Below the pieces are notes generated by a model. That model was not told where the DNA came from, did not search any database, and worked only from the letters and a program-made list of their open reading frames with translations. Position numbers and translations under genes: made by a program. Source: Isoptericola sp. BMS4 (GTDB lineage Bacteria > Actinomycetota > Actinomycetes > Actinomycetales > Cellulomonadaceae). From it: a stretch of 64,000 bases of DNA. The stretch is from positions 1,026,768 to 1,090,767 of the forward strand of contig NZ_SIRP01000001.1 of the NCBI RefSeq assembly GCF_011634835.1, written 5' to 3'. This document shows, one piece after another, positions 8,809-21,051 of the stretch. The first letter of the stretch is position 1. Each line of letters begins with the position of its first letter.

Positions 8809-9782
8809 GCGCGCACACCTCGACTCCGCAGACCCAGTCCCTGTCGAATCAGGCCGCCGCCGCGCTACCCCCGGGCGCCGGAGGAGCCGGCGGGCACGAC
8901 CCGAACGGTGAGGCGGCGAAGGCCGCCCGCCGGGGTGCCGCCCGGCGCCGCAAGGGCCTCAAGGCCCTGGGTTTCCACGCGGTGATGCTCGCCGCCACCG
9001 TGGTGGTGCTCTACCCCGGCGTGTGGATGCTGACCAGCTCGTTCAAGCCCACGAACGAGATCATCGGCAACATCAGCCTGTGGTCGGACAACATGTCCGT
9101 GGACAACTTCGCCACCGCCCTGTCCGGGATCGGCGGGGTCGGGTTCTGGACCTTCTTCACCAACTCGATGATCCTCGCGATCGCGTCAGTGGTCGGGGTG
9201 ACGCTGTCGGCCTCGGTGAGCGCGTACGCGTTCGCCAGGATCAACTTCCCCGGCCGGGGCGTGTTCTTCGCGATCATGATCGGCACGCTGCTGCTGCCGT
9301 TCCACGTCGTGATCATCCCGCAGTACGTCATGTTCAACCAGTTCGGGATGGTCAACACCTTCATCCCGCTGCTCGCGCCGAAGTTCCTCGCCGCCGAGGC
9401 CTTCTTCGTCTTCCTCATGGTCCAGTTCATGCGCAACCTCCCGCGCGAGCTCGACGAGGCCGCCCGCATCGACGGGTGCGGCCACACCCGCATCTTCGCC
9501 TCGATCATGCTGCCCCTGATGCGCCCCGCGATCATCACCTCCAGCATCTTCGCGTTCATCTGGTCCTGGAACGACTTCCTCGGACCCCTGCTCTACCTCA
9601 AGAAGCCCGACCTGTACTCCCTACCCATCGCCCTACGCCTCTACGTCGACCAGACCTCCGTGTCCGACTACGGCGCCCAGATGGCCATGGCCGTCCTCGC
9701 CCTGGTCCCCGTGATGATCTTCTTCATCCTCTTCCAGCGCTACATCGTCGACGGCGTCGCCACCCAAGGACTCAAGGGCTGA
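8805..9782 (+). CDS. Sugar ABC transporter permease 2
   Basis: Second CUT1-type permease (MalG-like), 325 residues. A long hydrophilic N-terminal tail of about 55 residues precedes the first membrane segment (FHAVMLAATVVVLYPGVWML), followed by five more segments. The EAA loop reads ELDEAARIDGCGHTRIFASIMLP, and the C-terminus IVDGVATQGLKG is typical. The ATG at 8805 overlaps the stop of permease 1. Leucine codons in the permease pair, notably TTG early in permease 1, are less uniform than in neighbouring genes. The stop at 9780-9782 falls in the first copy of the 62-bp duplication, so this protein is intact. No ATPase gene follows; a shared MsiK-type ATPase is the usual partner in actinobacteria. 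Confidence 0.9.
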   Translation: MSAHTSTPQTQSLSNQAAAALPPGAGGAGGHDPNGEAAKAARRGAARRRKGLKALGFHAVMLAATVVVLYPGVWMLTSSFKPTNEIIGNISLWSDNMSVDNFATALSGIGGVGFWTFFTNSMILAIASVVGVTLSASVSAYAFARINFPGRGVFFAIMIGTLLLPFHVVIIPQYVMFNQFGMVNTFIPLLAPKFLAAEAFFVFLMVQFMRNLPRELDEAARIDGCGHTRIFASIMLPLMRPAIITSSIFAFIWSWNDFLGPLLYLKKPDLYSLPIALRLYVDQTSVSDYGAQMAMAVLALVPVMIFFILFQRYIVDGVATQGLKG

Positions 9783-9844
9783 TCTTCATCCTCTTCCAGC
9801 GCTACATCGTCGACGGCGTCGCCACCCAAGGACTCAAGGGCTGA
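9721..9844. repeat. Exact 62-bp tandem duplication at the 3' end of permease 2
   Basis: Bases 9721-9782, the last 62 bases of permease 2 including its stop, are repeated exactly at 9783-9844. The second copy is not translated as part of the permease. Length and perfection match the duplication at 7837-7960. Between the two, 7899-9782 would then be one contig of 1,884 bp. Confidence 0.9.
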
Positions 9845-9855
9845 CGGGCCGCACC

Positions 9856-10560
9856 ATGGCGCACTCCTCACGACGCCGGCCCGCGCGGGGCCCCGCCGCC
9901 TCCCGGGCGGCGGGGGCCTCCGGGCCGACCCGCGCCGGCGCCGCGCTCGGGCTGCTGGGTGAGGTGCTCCTCGCCGGGGTCCTGGCCACCGTCGGGAGCC
10001 TGCTCGTCGTGACGGCCGTGCCGTCGGTGGCGGCGGCGGTGGCGCACGTGCGCCGGCATGTCGCGGGCCTCGACACAGGCGTGGGCCGGTTCGCCCGCGA
10101 GTGGTGGGCCGCCGTGCGCGCGCTCTGGATCCTCGGCGCCGGCGGGCTCGCGCTCGCCCTGCTGCTGGTGTTCGACCTGCTGCTCGCGTCGTCCGGCGTG
10201 CTCCCCGGGGCCGACGTCGTCGCCGCCGTGGTGGCCCTGGCCGCCGCGGGCGCCGTCGTCGTCCTGCTGCGCGCCGCGGGGGCCTGGTCCGACGACGAGG
10301 GCACACCGTCCGGTGCCAGGGCGCGGTCCGCGCTCGCCCGCGGCGCCGAGGCCGCCCGTGACGACCTCGTCGGGTCGGTCCTGCTCGTCGTCGCCGTCGG
10401 CCTGTGCGCCACGTTCGTGTGGATGCTGCCGGCGCTGCTGTTCGTCGTCGGCGGCCTGCTGGCGCTGGCCGTGGTCGGCGTCGAGGCGCGGCGCCGCACC
10501 CACGCCGCGGCGGACCCGAGCTCCCGCCCGCCGGGGGGCGCCTCCGGCCCGCGGGGCTGA
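9856..10560 (+). CDS. DUF624-like (YesL-type) membrane protein
   Basis: A 234-residue membrane protein with four to five hydrophobic segments, at about residues 30-60, 90-115, 120-140 and 175-205. The early region LVVTAVPSVAAAVAHVRRHVAG resembles the DUF624/YesL pattern in which a Pro-(T/S)-x-A-A turn follows the first helix. YesL-type proteins commonly sit in operons with sugar ABC transporters, including the Bacillus rhamnogalacturonan locus, but their role is unknown. Here it lies between the first permease pair and the second binding protein, which fits. The ATG at 9856 has only a weak ribosome site. Family assignment is by pattern and context only. Confidence 0.6.
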   Translation: MAHSSRRRPARGPAASRAAGASGPTRAGAALGLLGEVLLAGVLATVGSLLVVTAVPSVAAAVAHVRRHVAGLDTGVGRFAREWWAAVRALWILGAGGLALALLLVFDLLLASSGVLPGADVVAAVVALAAAGAVVVLLRAAGAWSDDEGTPSGARARSALARGAEAARDDLVGSVLLVVAVGLCATFVWMLPALLFVVGGLLALAVVGVEARRRTHAAADPSSRPPGGASGPRG

Positions 10561-10643
10561 CCCCGCACCCCCCTCATCTCCCTCCGGGCACCGCCCGGAG
10601 CCCGGCGGCGCCGCCCCGGGACCCCCACCCGAAGGAGACCACC

Positions 10644-11951
10644 GTGCGTTCCCCTGCCCGCCGTGCGCTCGTCGCCGGCTCGTCGGCACTCGCCGTCGCC
10701 CTGCTCACCGCCGCGTGCTCCGGCGGCACCCCGTCCGGGACGGCGGCGTCGTTCGACCCCGACGAGGAGGTCACCCTCACCGTCGCGTGGTGGGGCGACG
10801 ACGACCGGGCGGCGCGCTACACCGAGGCGCTCGACCTCTTCACCGAGCAGCACCCGAACGTCACCATCCAGCGCTCCTTCGTCGCGTTCGACGACTACTG
10901 GACGGCGCGCGCGACCGAGGCGGCCGGGAGCTCGCTGCCGGACGTCATGCAGTTCGACTCCTCGTTCCTGCGCGAGTACGCGGGCACCGGCCAGCTCCTC
11001 GACGTCTCGCCGTACCTGGGCGACGAGATCGACACCTCCCAGCTCGCCGACGAGCTCATCGACTCCGGCCGGATCGGCGACGCCGTGTACGCCGTGCCGA
11101 CGGCCACCAACACGTTCGCGTCGTTCTACAACCCGGCGGTCGTCGAGGAGCTCGGCATGGAGCCGCCGTCCGAGGCCTACACGTGGGACGAGCTGGCCGA
11201 CTGGGTGGCGAAGGCCAGCACCGCCGGGGCGGACGGCGACCCGGTGCTGTACGGGTCCAACGACTACACGGGCGTCTTCTGGGCGTTCCTGCAGCACCTG
11301 GTGCAGGAGGGCGTCACGCCGTTCACCGACGACGGGCAGCTCGGCTTCACCCGCGAGGACATGGCCGCGTGGCTGCACACCGGCGACGACCTGCGGTCGG
11401 GCGGCAGCTTCTTCCCCGTCCAGCGCCAGCAGCAGCTCGCTCCCGAGGGCGGCTTCACCGTCAACGAGCAGGCGCTCGAGATGAGCTGGGACAACTTCCT
11501 CGCCGGGTACGTCGCGTCGTCGGGCACCGACGACATCACGATGCTGCCGGTGCCGTCCGGCTCCGACGGCGAGAAGCACATGTTCGCCCGCACGTTCCAG
11601 ATGGCGGCCTCCGCGCACACCGAGCACCCGGCCGCCGTCGCCGAGCTGCTGGACTTCCTGGTCAACGAGCCCGAGGTGGGGCGCATCTTCGGCACCTCGA
11701 AGGGCGTGCCGGCCACCCAGGCGCAGCGCGACGCGATGGAGATCGAGCCGGGGTCCGTCGACGAGCGCGTCGTGGCGTACGAGGAGGAGTACGCGGACCA
11801 GATCACCGAGCCGGCGCCCGTCCCCGTCGAGGGATTCGGGGCGCTGGAGGCCGAGTTCAAGCGGCTCGGCGAGGAGCTGGCCTACGGGAACGTCACGGTG
11901 GACGAGTTCGTGGAGCAGTGGTTCTCGCTGGCCGAGGACCAGCTCGGCTGA
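10644..11951 (+). CDS. Sugar ABC transporter substrate-binding lipoprotein (copy B)
   Basis: Second CUT1 solute-binding lipoprotein of this locus, 435 residues, with signal peptide and lipobox LTAAC near residues 21-25. The start is the GTG at 10644 with GAAGGAG upstream. The mature protein closely parallels the protein at 6444: TVAWWGDDDRAARYTEALDLF, YWTARATEAAG-SLPDV, TWDELADW, ATQAQRDAMEIEPGSVDE and the same C-terminal EFKRLGEEL block. It has no permease genes of its own, so it probably delivers a related ligand to the permeases encoded at 7766-9782. Divergence in the central region may give different specificity. Confidence 0.88.
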   Translation: MRSPARRALVAGSSALAVALLTAACSGGTPSGTAASFDPDEEVTLTVAWWGDDDRAARYTEALDLFTEQHPNVTIQRSFVAFDDYWTARATEAAGSSLPDVMQFDSSFLREYAGTGQLLDVSPYLGDEIDTSQLADELIDSGRIGDAVYAVPTATNTFASFYNPAVVEELGMEPPSEAYTWDELADWVAKASTAGADGDPVLYGSNDYTGVFWAFLQHLVQEGVTPFTDDGQLGFTREDMAAWLHTGDDLRSGGSFFPVQRQQQLAPEGGFTVNEQALEMSWDNFLAGYVASSGTDDITMLPVPSGSDGEKHMFARTFQMAASAHTEHPAAVAELLDFLVNEPEVGRIFGTSKGVPATQAQRDAMEIEPGSVDERVVAYEEEYADQITEPAPVPVEGFGALEAEFKRLGEELAYGNVTVDEFVEQWFSLAEDQLG

Positions 11952-11973
11952 GACAGAGGGGAGGAACGGGGCG

Positions 11974-13092
11974 ATGAAGGTCACGATCCTGGGTGCCGGC
12001 GCGATCGCCGGCGCCCATGCGGAGGCGCTGGCGGCCCTGCCCGCCCACGGCGTCGACGGCGTTGAGCTGACGCACGTCGTGGACGTGGACGCGGGCCGCG
12101 CGGCGGAGCTGGCCGCGCGGCACGGCGTGCCCCACCACGGCACCGACCTGCGGGCGCTGCTGGACGCGGGCGAGGTGGACGCCGTGCACGTGTGCACGCC
12201 GCCTGCCGTGCACCTGGAGGCGGCTCTCGCGGCGCTGCGGGCCGGGGTCCACGTCGTCGTGGAGAAGCCGGCGGTGCTGTCGCTGGCCGAGGCGGACGCC
12301 CTCGCGGCGGCCGAGCGCGAGGCGCACGCCGCCGGCCTGACCGGCCGGTTCACCCAGATCGTGCAGCACCGGTTCGGCGCCGGGATCCCGCGCCTGCGCC
12401 GGTTCCTCGACGACGGCACGCTGGGGGCCGCCTACGTGGCGCAGTGCGACACCCTGTGGTTCCGGACGCCGGCCTACTTCGAGGTGCCGTGGCGCGGCCG
12501 CTTCGACACCGAGGGCGGCGGCACCACCATGGGGCACGGCATCCACCAGTTCGACCTGCTGCTGGCCGTCCTCGGCCCGTGGGTCGAGGTGCGGGCGATG
12601 GCCGGCCGGCTCGCCCGGCGCACGGACACGGAGGACGTGTCGACGGCGCTGGTGCGCTTCGCGAACGGCACGATGGCGACGATCACCAACTCCGCGATCT
12701 CGCCGCGCCAGACGTCGCGCCTGCGCTTCGACACCGAGGCCGCAACGGTCGAGCTGGAGCACCTCTACGGTTACGACGACGCCGACTGGACGGTCACGCC
12801 CGTCGAGGGCCGTGAGGACGTCGCCGAGGCGTGGTCCGCCGACGCGGCGCGGTCGGACGACGACGGGGCGAGCGGCCACCTGGCGCAGCTCGTGCCGACC
12901 TACCGTGCCCTGGTCGAGGGCCGGACGCCGCCCGTCACCGTCGCGGACACCCGCGACACCCTCGAGCTGGCCGCGGCGATCTACAAGTCGGCGTTCACGG
13001 ACGCCACCGTGCGGGCCGGCGAGATCGTCGACGGCGACCCGTTCCACGCCTCGATGGCGGGCACCGGCACGCCGTGGCCCCCGGTCACCTGA
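11974..13092 (+). CDS. Gfo/Idh/MocA family oxidoreductase
   Basis: NAD(P)-dependent sugar or sugar-acid dehydrogenase of the glucose-fructose oxidoreductase/inositol dehydrogenase family, 372 residues. The Rossmann fold opens with VTILGAGAIAGAHAEAL, and the family marker VVEKPAVLS sits near residue 95. The C-terminal half carries the substrate-binding segment GGGTTMGHGIHQFDLLL, whose histidines are expected to be catalytic. It starts 22 bases after the second binding-protein gene behind GGGGAGG and closes this operon. Its substrate is unknown; context suggests a sugar imported by the adjacent transporter. Confidence 0.85.
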   Translation: MKVTILGAGAIAGAHAEALAALPAHGVDGVELTHVVDVDAGRAAELAARHGVPHHGTDLRALLDAGEVDAVHVCTPPAVHLEAALAALRAGVHVVVEKPAVLSLAEADALAAAEREAHAAGLTGRFTQIVQHRFGAGIPRLRRFLDDGTLGAAYVAQCDTLWFRTPAYFEVPWRGRFDTEGGGTTMGHGIHQFDLLLAVLGPWVEVRAMAGRLARRTDTEDVSTALVRFANGTMATITNSAISPRQTSRLRFDTEAATVELEHLYGYDDADWTVTPVEGREDVAEAWSADAARSDDDGASGHLAQLVPTYRALVEGRTPPVTVADTRDTLELAAAIYKSAFTDATVRAGEIVDGDPFHASMAGTGTPWPPVT

Positions 13093-13171
13093 CCCGTCGC
13101 GCCCACAACATCCTTCCGGTGGCATCGGCTGACACGCCCGGCGACCTCCCGACCGTCCGGGAGGAAGCCGA

Positions 13172-13185
13172 TGTTAACGTGACCA
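13172..13185 (+). promoter_or_regulatory. Possible LacI-type operator before the second ABC operon
   Basis: TGTTAACGTGACCA is centred on CG and is an imperfect palindrome (five of seven pairs); its left half TGTTAAC matches a common actinobacterial LacI half-site. It lies about 60 bases before the ATG at 13244, in the only AT-richer part of the 151-base gap. Tentative. Confidence 0.3.
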
Positions 13186-13243
13186 CGCTCACAGCCGGTC
13201 GGCGGGGGGGCCCCGGCCGGACGTCACGACGGAGTGGGGACGG

Positions 13244-14584
13244 ATGAGACAGGTCACGAGACGCGAGCTGCTCGGGATGGGGCTCACGGGGGGAGCGGCG
13301 GCGGTGCTCGCCGGCTGCACGACCCCGGGCACGACCTCGGTGAACGCGCAGCCGGTGGTGCCGGCAGCCGCGTCGGGGGAGAAGGTCACGCTCACGTACT
13401 GGGCATGGCTCAAGGACCTCCAGAAGGTCGCCGACATCTGGAACGCGAAGCACCCGGACGTGCAGGTCGAGGTCTCGTGGATCCAGGGTGGCAACGACGG
13501 CGGGTACCAGAAGCTGTACTCGGCCCTGGCCGCGGGTGGCGGGCCCGACCTCGCGCAGGTCGAGATGCGCACGATCCCGGAGTTCATGCTGGTGAACGGG
13601 CTCGTCGACCTGCGCCGGTACGGCATCGACGAGCACGAGGCCCGGTTCGACCCGACCCTGTGGAGCCAGGTGAGCTACGCGGGCGGCGTCTACGGCGTCC
13701 CGCAGGACTCGGGGCCCACCGGCCTGTACCACCGGCCGGACCTGTACGAGCAGGCGGGCGTCCCCGTCCCCACCACGTGGACGCAGTGGGCCGAGGTCGC
13801 GCCCGCGATCCGCGACGTGGGCGCCTACATCGACGCGTTCCCGCTGGACGACACGTCGGTCTTCGCCGGGCACGCGATGCAGGCGGGCGCCACCTGGCTC
13901 CGCGCGACGGAGGACGGCTGGGTCATCGACATGGCGGGCGAGGCAACGCTGGACGTCGCCCGGTTCTTCGACGCCGCGATCGACGACGACCTCGTGACGA
14001 CCTCCACCAACCCGTTCACCCCCGGCTGGTACGCCGCCGCCGCGCACGACAAGATCGCGTCCCTCGTGGGCGCCAGCTGGGGCGACGCACTGCTGCAGAG
14101 CGTCAGCGGTTCCGAGGGCAAGTGGCGGGTCGCTCCCGCACCCCGGTGGGACCACGGGTACGGCTCGTCGTTCATCGGCGGCTCGACGGCGGCAGTGCTG
14201 GCGAACAGCGCGCACCCCCGGGAGGCGATGGAGTTCGCCGTCTGGATGACGACGAGCCGCGAGGGGATCGACGCGATGATCGAGCACTCGGGAATCGGCT
14301 GGTCGCCCGCCCGCGACTACATCGGCGCCTCGCGCGAGGGGCCGAGCGAGTACTTCGGCGGGCAGCGGTACAACACCGAGGTGTTCCAGCCTGCCAGCAA
14401 GGACCAGAACCCCGACTGGCAGTGGTGGCCCATCACGCAGCAGACGTTCAACATCCTCGGCGACGGCTTCCGGCGCAAGGCGACGGGCGGCACGCTCGTC
14501 GACGCCGTCGTCGCCGCCGAGCAGCAGACGATCGACGTGTTCCGGCAGAAGGGCCTGACCATCCGGAAGGCGGAGGGCCGATGA
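13244..14584 (+). CDS. Sugar ABC transporter substrate-binding lipoprotein (Tat-type signal)
   Basis: CUT1 solute-binding protein, 446 residues. The N-terminus MRQVTRRELLGMGLTGGAAAVLAGC has a twin-arginine TRRELLG motif and a lipobox ending in Cys25, so it is probably a Tat-exported lipoprotein, unlike the Sec-type copies at 6444 and 10644. The mature start VTLTYWAWLKDLQKVADIWNAKHPDV is typical of oligosaccharide binders. ATG at 13244. The stop overlaps the next permease start (ATGA at 14581), and the operon continues through two permeases into a GH2 enzyme, suggesting that the ligand is a beta-galactoside or similar oligosaccharide. Confidence 0.88.
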   Translation: MRQVTRRELLGMGLTGGAAAVLAGCTTPGTTSVNAQPVVPAAASGEKVTLTYWAWLKDLQKVADIWNAKHPDVQVEVSWIQGGNDGGYQKLYSALAAGGGPDLAQVEMRTIPEFMLVNGLVDLRRYGIDEHEARFDPTLWSQVSYAGGVYGVPQDSGPTGLYHRPDLYEQAGVPVPTTWTQWAEVAPAIRDVGAYIDAFPLDDTSVFAGHAMQAGATWLRATEDGWVIDMAGEATLDVARFFDAAIDDDLVTTSTNPFTPGWYAAAAHDKIASLVGASWGDALLQSVSGSEGKWRVAPAPRWDHGYGSSFIGGSTAAVLANSAHPREAMEFAVWMTTSREGIDAMIEHSGIGWSPARDYIGASREGPSEYFGGQRYNTEVFQPASKDQNPDWQWWPITQQTFNILGDGFRRKATGGTLVDAVVAAEQQTIDVFRQKGLTIRKAEGR

Positions 14585-15539
14585 CGCAGACGCCGCAGAC
14601 GACACCGACCTCGACCGAGGGCACCGGACGGGCCACGAGCGGGCGGGTGCCGACCCGGCGCGCCGTCGTGAACCGCGCCCCGTGGATCCTGGTCTCCCCG
14701 TTCCTGATCCTGTTCCTCCTCACGTTCGTCCTGCCGATCGTCGTGGCGATCGGGCAGAGCTTCACGACCGTCACCCGCGCCGGCCTCTTCGGCGAGGAGG
14801 GGGTCACCAGCAGGTTCGCCTGGTTCGAGAACTACCGGCTCGTCCTCGCCGACGGAAACTTCGTCGACTCGATCTGGCGCATGCTGCTGTTCGGCATCGT
14901 GCAGGTCCCGGTGATGATCGTCGCCGCGACGCTGCTGGCGCTGCTGCTGGAGTCCGCGTCGGCCCGGTGGCCGGGCGTCTTCCGCGCCACCTACTTCATG
15001 CCCTACGGCATCCCCGGTGTCATCGCCACGATCCTGTGGTCCTTCCTGTACGTCCCCGGGCTGAGCCCGATCATCGACGTCTCCGAGGCGCTGTTCGGCT
15101 ACACGCCGGACTTCCTCGGGGCCGGCACGGTGCTGTGGTCGATCGCCAACATCGTCACCTGGACGTACACGGGCTACAACATGCTCATCATCGTCGCCCA
15201 GCTCAAGGCGATCCCGTCCGAGCTGTACGAGGCCGCACGCGTCGACGGCGCGGGCCCCTGGCGCACGGCGGTGAGCATCCAGCTCCCGCTGATCCGCCCG
15301 GCGCTGGTCCTCACCACCGTCTTCTCGATCATCGGCACCCTGCAGCTGTTCGCCGAGCCGCAGCTGCTGCAGACGGTGTCCCCGGCGATCGACTCGCAGT
15401 ACACGCCCAACCTTTCCGCGTACACGACCGCCTTCGCCTACAACGACTACAACCTCGCGGCGGCGCAGTCCGTGCTCATCGCCCTCGTCGCGTTCGTGCT
15501 GTCGTTCGCTTTCCTCAAGCTGACGAACAGGAGCTCGCG

Positions 15540-15543
<4 letters not shown>
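14581..15543 (+). CDS. Sugar ABC transporter permease (MalF-like)
   Basis: CUT1 permease, 320 residues, with six predicted membrane helices after a 35-residue cytoplasmic tail. The first helix is WILVSPFLILFLLTFVLPIVVAI and the EAA loop is ELYEAARVDGAGPWRTAVSIQLPL. It overlaps the binding-protein gene upstream and the second permease downstream (ATGA at 15540), so translation is coupled. It forms the membrane channel with the next protein; the ATPase is not encoded here. Confidence 0.9.
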
Positions 15544-19522
<3,979 letters not shown>

Positions 19523-19553
19523 TTCCAGGGTCGGCAGGCGTCGGCCAAGACAG

Positions 19554-19622
19554 GTGTGAACTGCCGGGTACGAAGCGTGTGAATTGCCTGATTTCACATG
19601 TGTGGATGGTAGGTTTGCGTCT
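19554..19622 (+). promoter_or_regulatory. Direct repeats and possible leaderless promoter of the DUF4143 ATPase
   Basis: Two 12-base direct repeats of GTGTGAAyTGCC (19554-19565 and 19577-19588) are 23 bases apart, about two helical turns. They are followed by TAGGTT (19611-19616), seven bases before the ATG at 19623. A -10 so close to the start implies a leaderless mRNA. The region is AT-richer than its surroundings. The repeats could be a binding site for an unidentified factor; no convincing -35 is seen. Confidence 0.4.
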
Positions 19623-20906
19623 ATGGTCAGCAGTGACGCCAGGGTGTATCACCGCCGCATCGTCGATGACGAGCTCGACGAGCTCGCCGTGGGACTGCCT
19701 GCCGTCGCTCTCCAGGGCGCCAAGGGGGTGGGAAAAACGGAGACGGCCCGCCGCCGTGCGGATCGCGTCGTGAGGTTCGACGTCGACCAGGAGCGTGCCG
19801 CGTTCGCGGCCAGGCCGTTCGACCTCGTACCGGACGGGACGACGCTTCTCGACGAGTGGCAGCTGTATCCGCGTTCCTGGGACCAGGTCCGGCGGGCGGT
19901 CGATGCCGGGGCTCCGCCCGGTTCGTATCTCTTGGCGGGGTCGACCGCGCCGCCCGGCGCCCGCGTCCATTCCGGCGCCGGGCGGATCGACGCGATCCGG
20001 ATGCGCCCGCTCTCGCTGAACGAGCGTGGTCTCGAGGAGCCGGCCGTGAGTCTCGAGCGGCTCATGGCCGGCGGGTCGCCCCCGCTCGACGGGAAGACGT
20101 CCGTCGGCCTGGAAGAGTACGTCGACGAGATCTTCGCCTCCGGGTTCCCCGGCATCCGCGGGCTGCCCGCACGGTTGCGCGACACCCGGCTGGACGGATA
20201 CGTCACGCACACCATCGAGCGCGAGTTCGTCGAACAGGGGACCTCGGTCCGGCGGCCGGCCTCGCTCGCGACGTGGCTTCGCGGCTATGCCGCGGCCACG
20301 GCCACGACCGCGTCCTACTCCCGCATCCTCGATGCTGCGACCGCCGGTCTGCCCGAGAAGCCGAGCCGTGACGCGACGACCGCGTACCGAGACGTGCTCC
20401 TCCGCACCTTCGTCCTCGATCCGGTCGACGCCTGGATCCCTGTGTACAACCCGCTCAAGCGGCTCGCTCAGGCTCCCAAGCACATGCTCGCCGACCCTGC
20501 GCTCGCCACCCGCCTCCTCGCTCTGGACCGCACCGACGTCATCACAGCGCGGGACGACGTGCGGATCGACGGTCGCGGCGGCTCCATGCTCGGGCCGCTC
20601 TTCGAGCACCTGGTCGTGCAATCCGTCCAGACCTACGCGCAGCGGATCGGGGCCCGTGTCGGGCACCTCCGTGTCCAGGACGGCCGCCACGAGGTCGACG
20701 TCATCGTGGAGCGCGGCCGGAAGGTCGTCGCCCTGGAGGTCAAGCTCGCGACGACCGTCGACGATCGGGACGTGCGACACCTGCACTGGCTCAGGGAACA
20801 GCTCGGGAGCGACCTCGTCGACGCCGCCGTGGTCACGACGGGCCAGATCGCGTACCGCCGCCCCGACGGGATCGCCGTCGTCCCGGCGGCGCTGCTGGGC
20901 CCCTGA
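19623..20906 (+). CDS. AAA ATPase with C-terminal DUF4143 domain
   Basis: A 427-residue P-loop ATPase with Walker A GAKGVGKTET near residue 30, a Walker B-like TLLDEWQLYP near 75, sensor-type GSTAPPG, and a C-terminal DUF4143 region rich in nuclease-like elements (GSMLGPLFEHLVVQSV ... VDVIVERGRKVVALEVKL). The E-V-K segment resembles a PD-(D/E)xK core. Such proteins are widespread, often mobile, and of unknown function; roles in defence or toxin-antitoxin settings have been proposed. The ATG at 19623 is preferred; a TTG at 19584 would add 13 residues. Codon use is slightly less GC-extreme than in neighbouring genes and it is unrelated to the sugar theme, suggesting an insertion between two carbohydrate operons. 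Confidence 0.8.
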   Translation: MVSSDARVYHRRIVDDELDELAVGLPAVALQGAKGVGKTETARRRADRVVRFDVDQERAAFAARPFDLVPDGTTLLDEWQLYPRSWDQVRRAVDAGAPPGSYLLAGSTAPPGARVHSGAGRIDAIRMRPLSLNERGLEEPAVSLERLMAGGSPPLDGKTSVGLEEYVDEIFASGFPGIRGLPARLRDTRLDGYVTHTIEREFVEQGTSVRRPASLATWLRGYAAATATTASYSRILDAATAGLPEKPSRDATTAYRDVLLRTFVLDPVDAWIPVYNPLKRLAQAPKHMLADPALATRLLALDRTDVITARDDVRIDGRGGSMLGPLFEHLVVQSVQTYAQRIGARVGHLRVQDGRHEVDVIVERGRKVVALEVKLATTVDDRDVRHLHWLREQLGSDLVDAAVVTTGQIAYRRPDGIAVVPAALLGP

Positions 20907-20982
20907 ACCCTCGGGCCGGCTGTCGCGATCGCGATTTCGTGGCGGATGTCCCCGACTTCTGACGGTCAATGCGCCACTTCTG

Positions 20983-21011
20983 CTGACAATCGACATCGGC
21001 GACGTTAAGTT
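20983..21011 (+). promoter_or_regulatory. Promoter of the ThuA-domain gene
   Basis: CTGACA (20983-20988) and TAAGTT (21006-21011) are separated by exactly 17 bases, a good housekeeping-type promoter, 40 bases upstream of the ATG at 21052. The surrounding 145-base gap holds nothing else recognisable. Confidence 0.5.
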
Positions 21012-21051
21012 GAACGGACCACGTCAATGGCAGCATGCGCAAAGGAGCGTC

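Noticed and set aside
7837-9844. 62-bp direct repeats as attachment sites or target duplications of a mobile element carrying the permeases
   Set aside because: Each repeat is an adjacent tandem pair, and the two pairs differ in sequence; a mobile element would leave one shared repeat at both ends. No integrase or transposase lies between.
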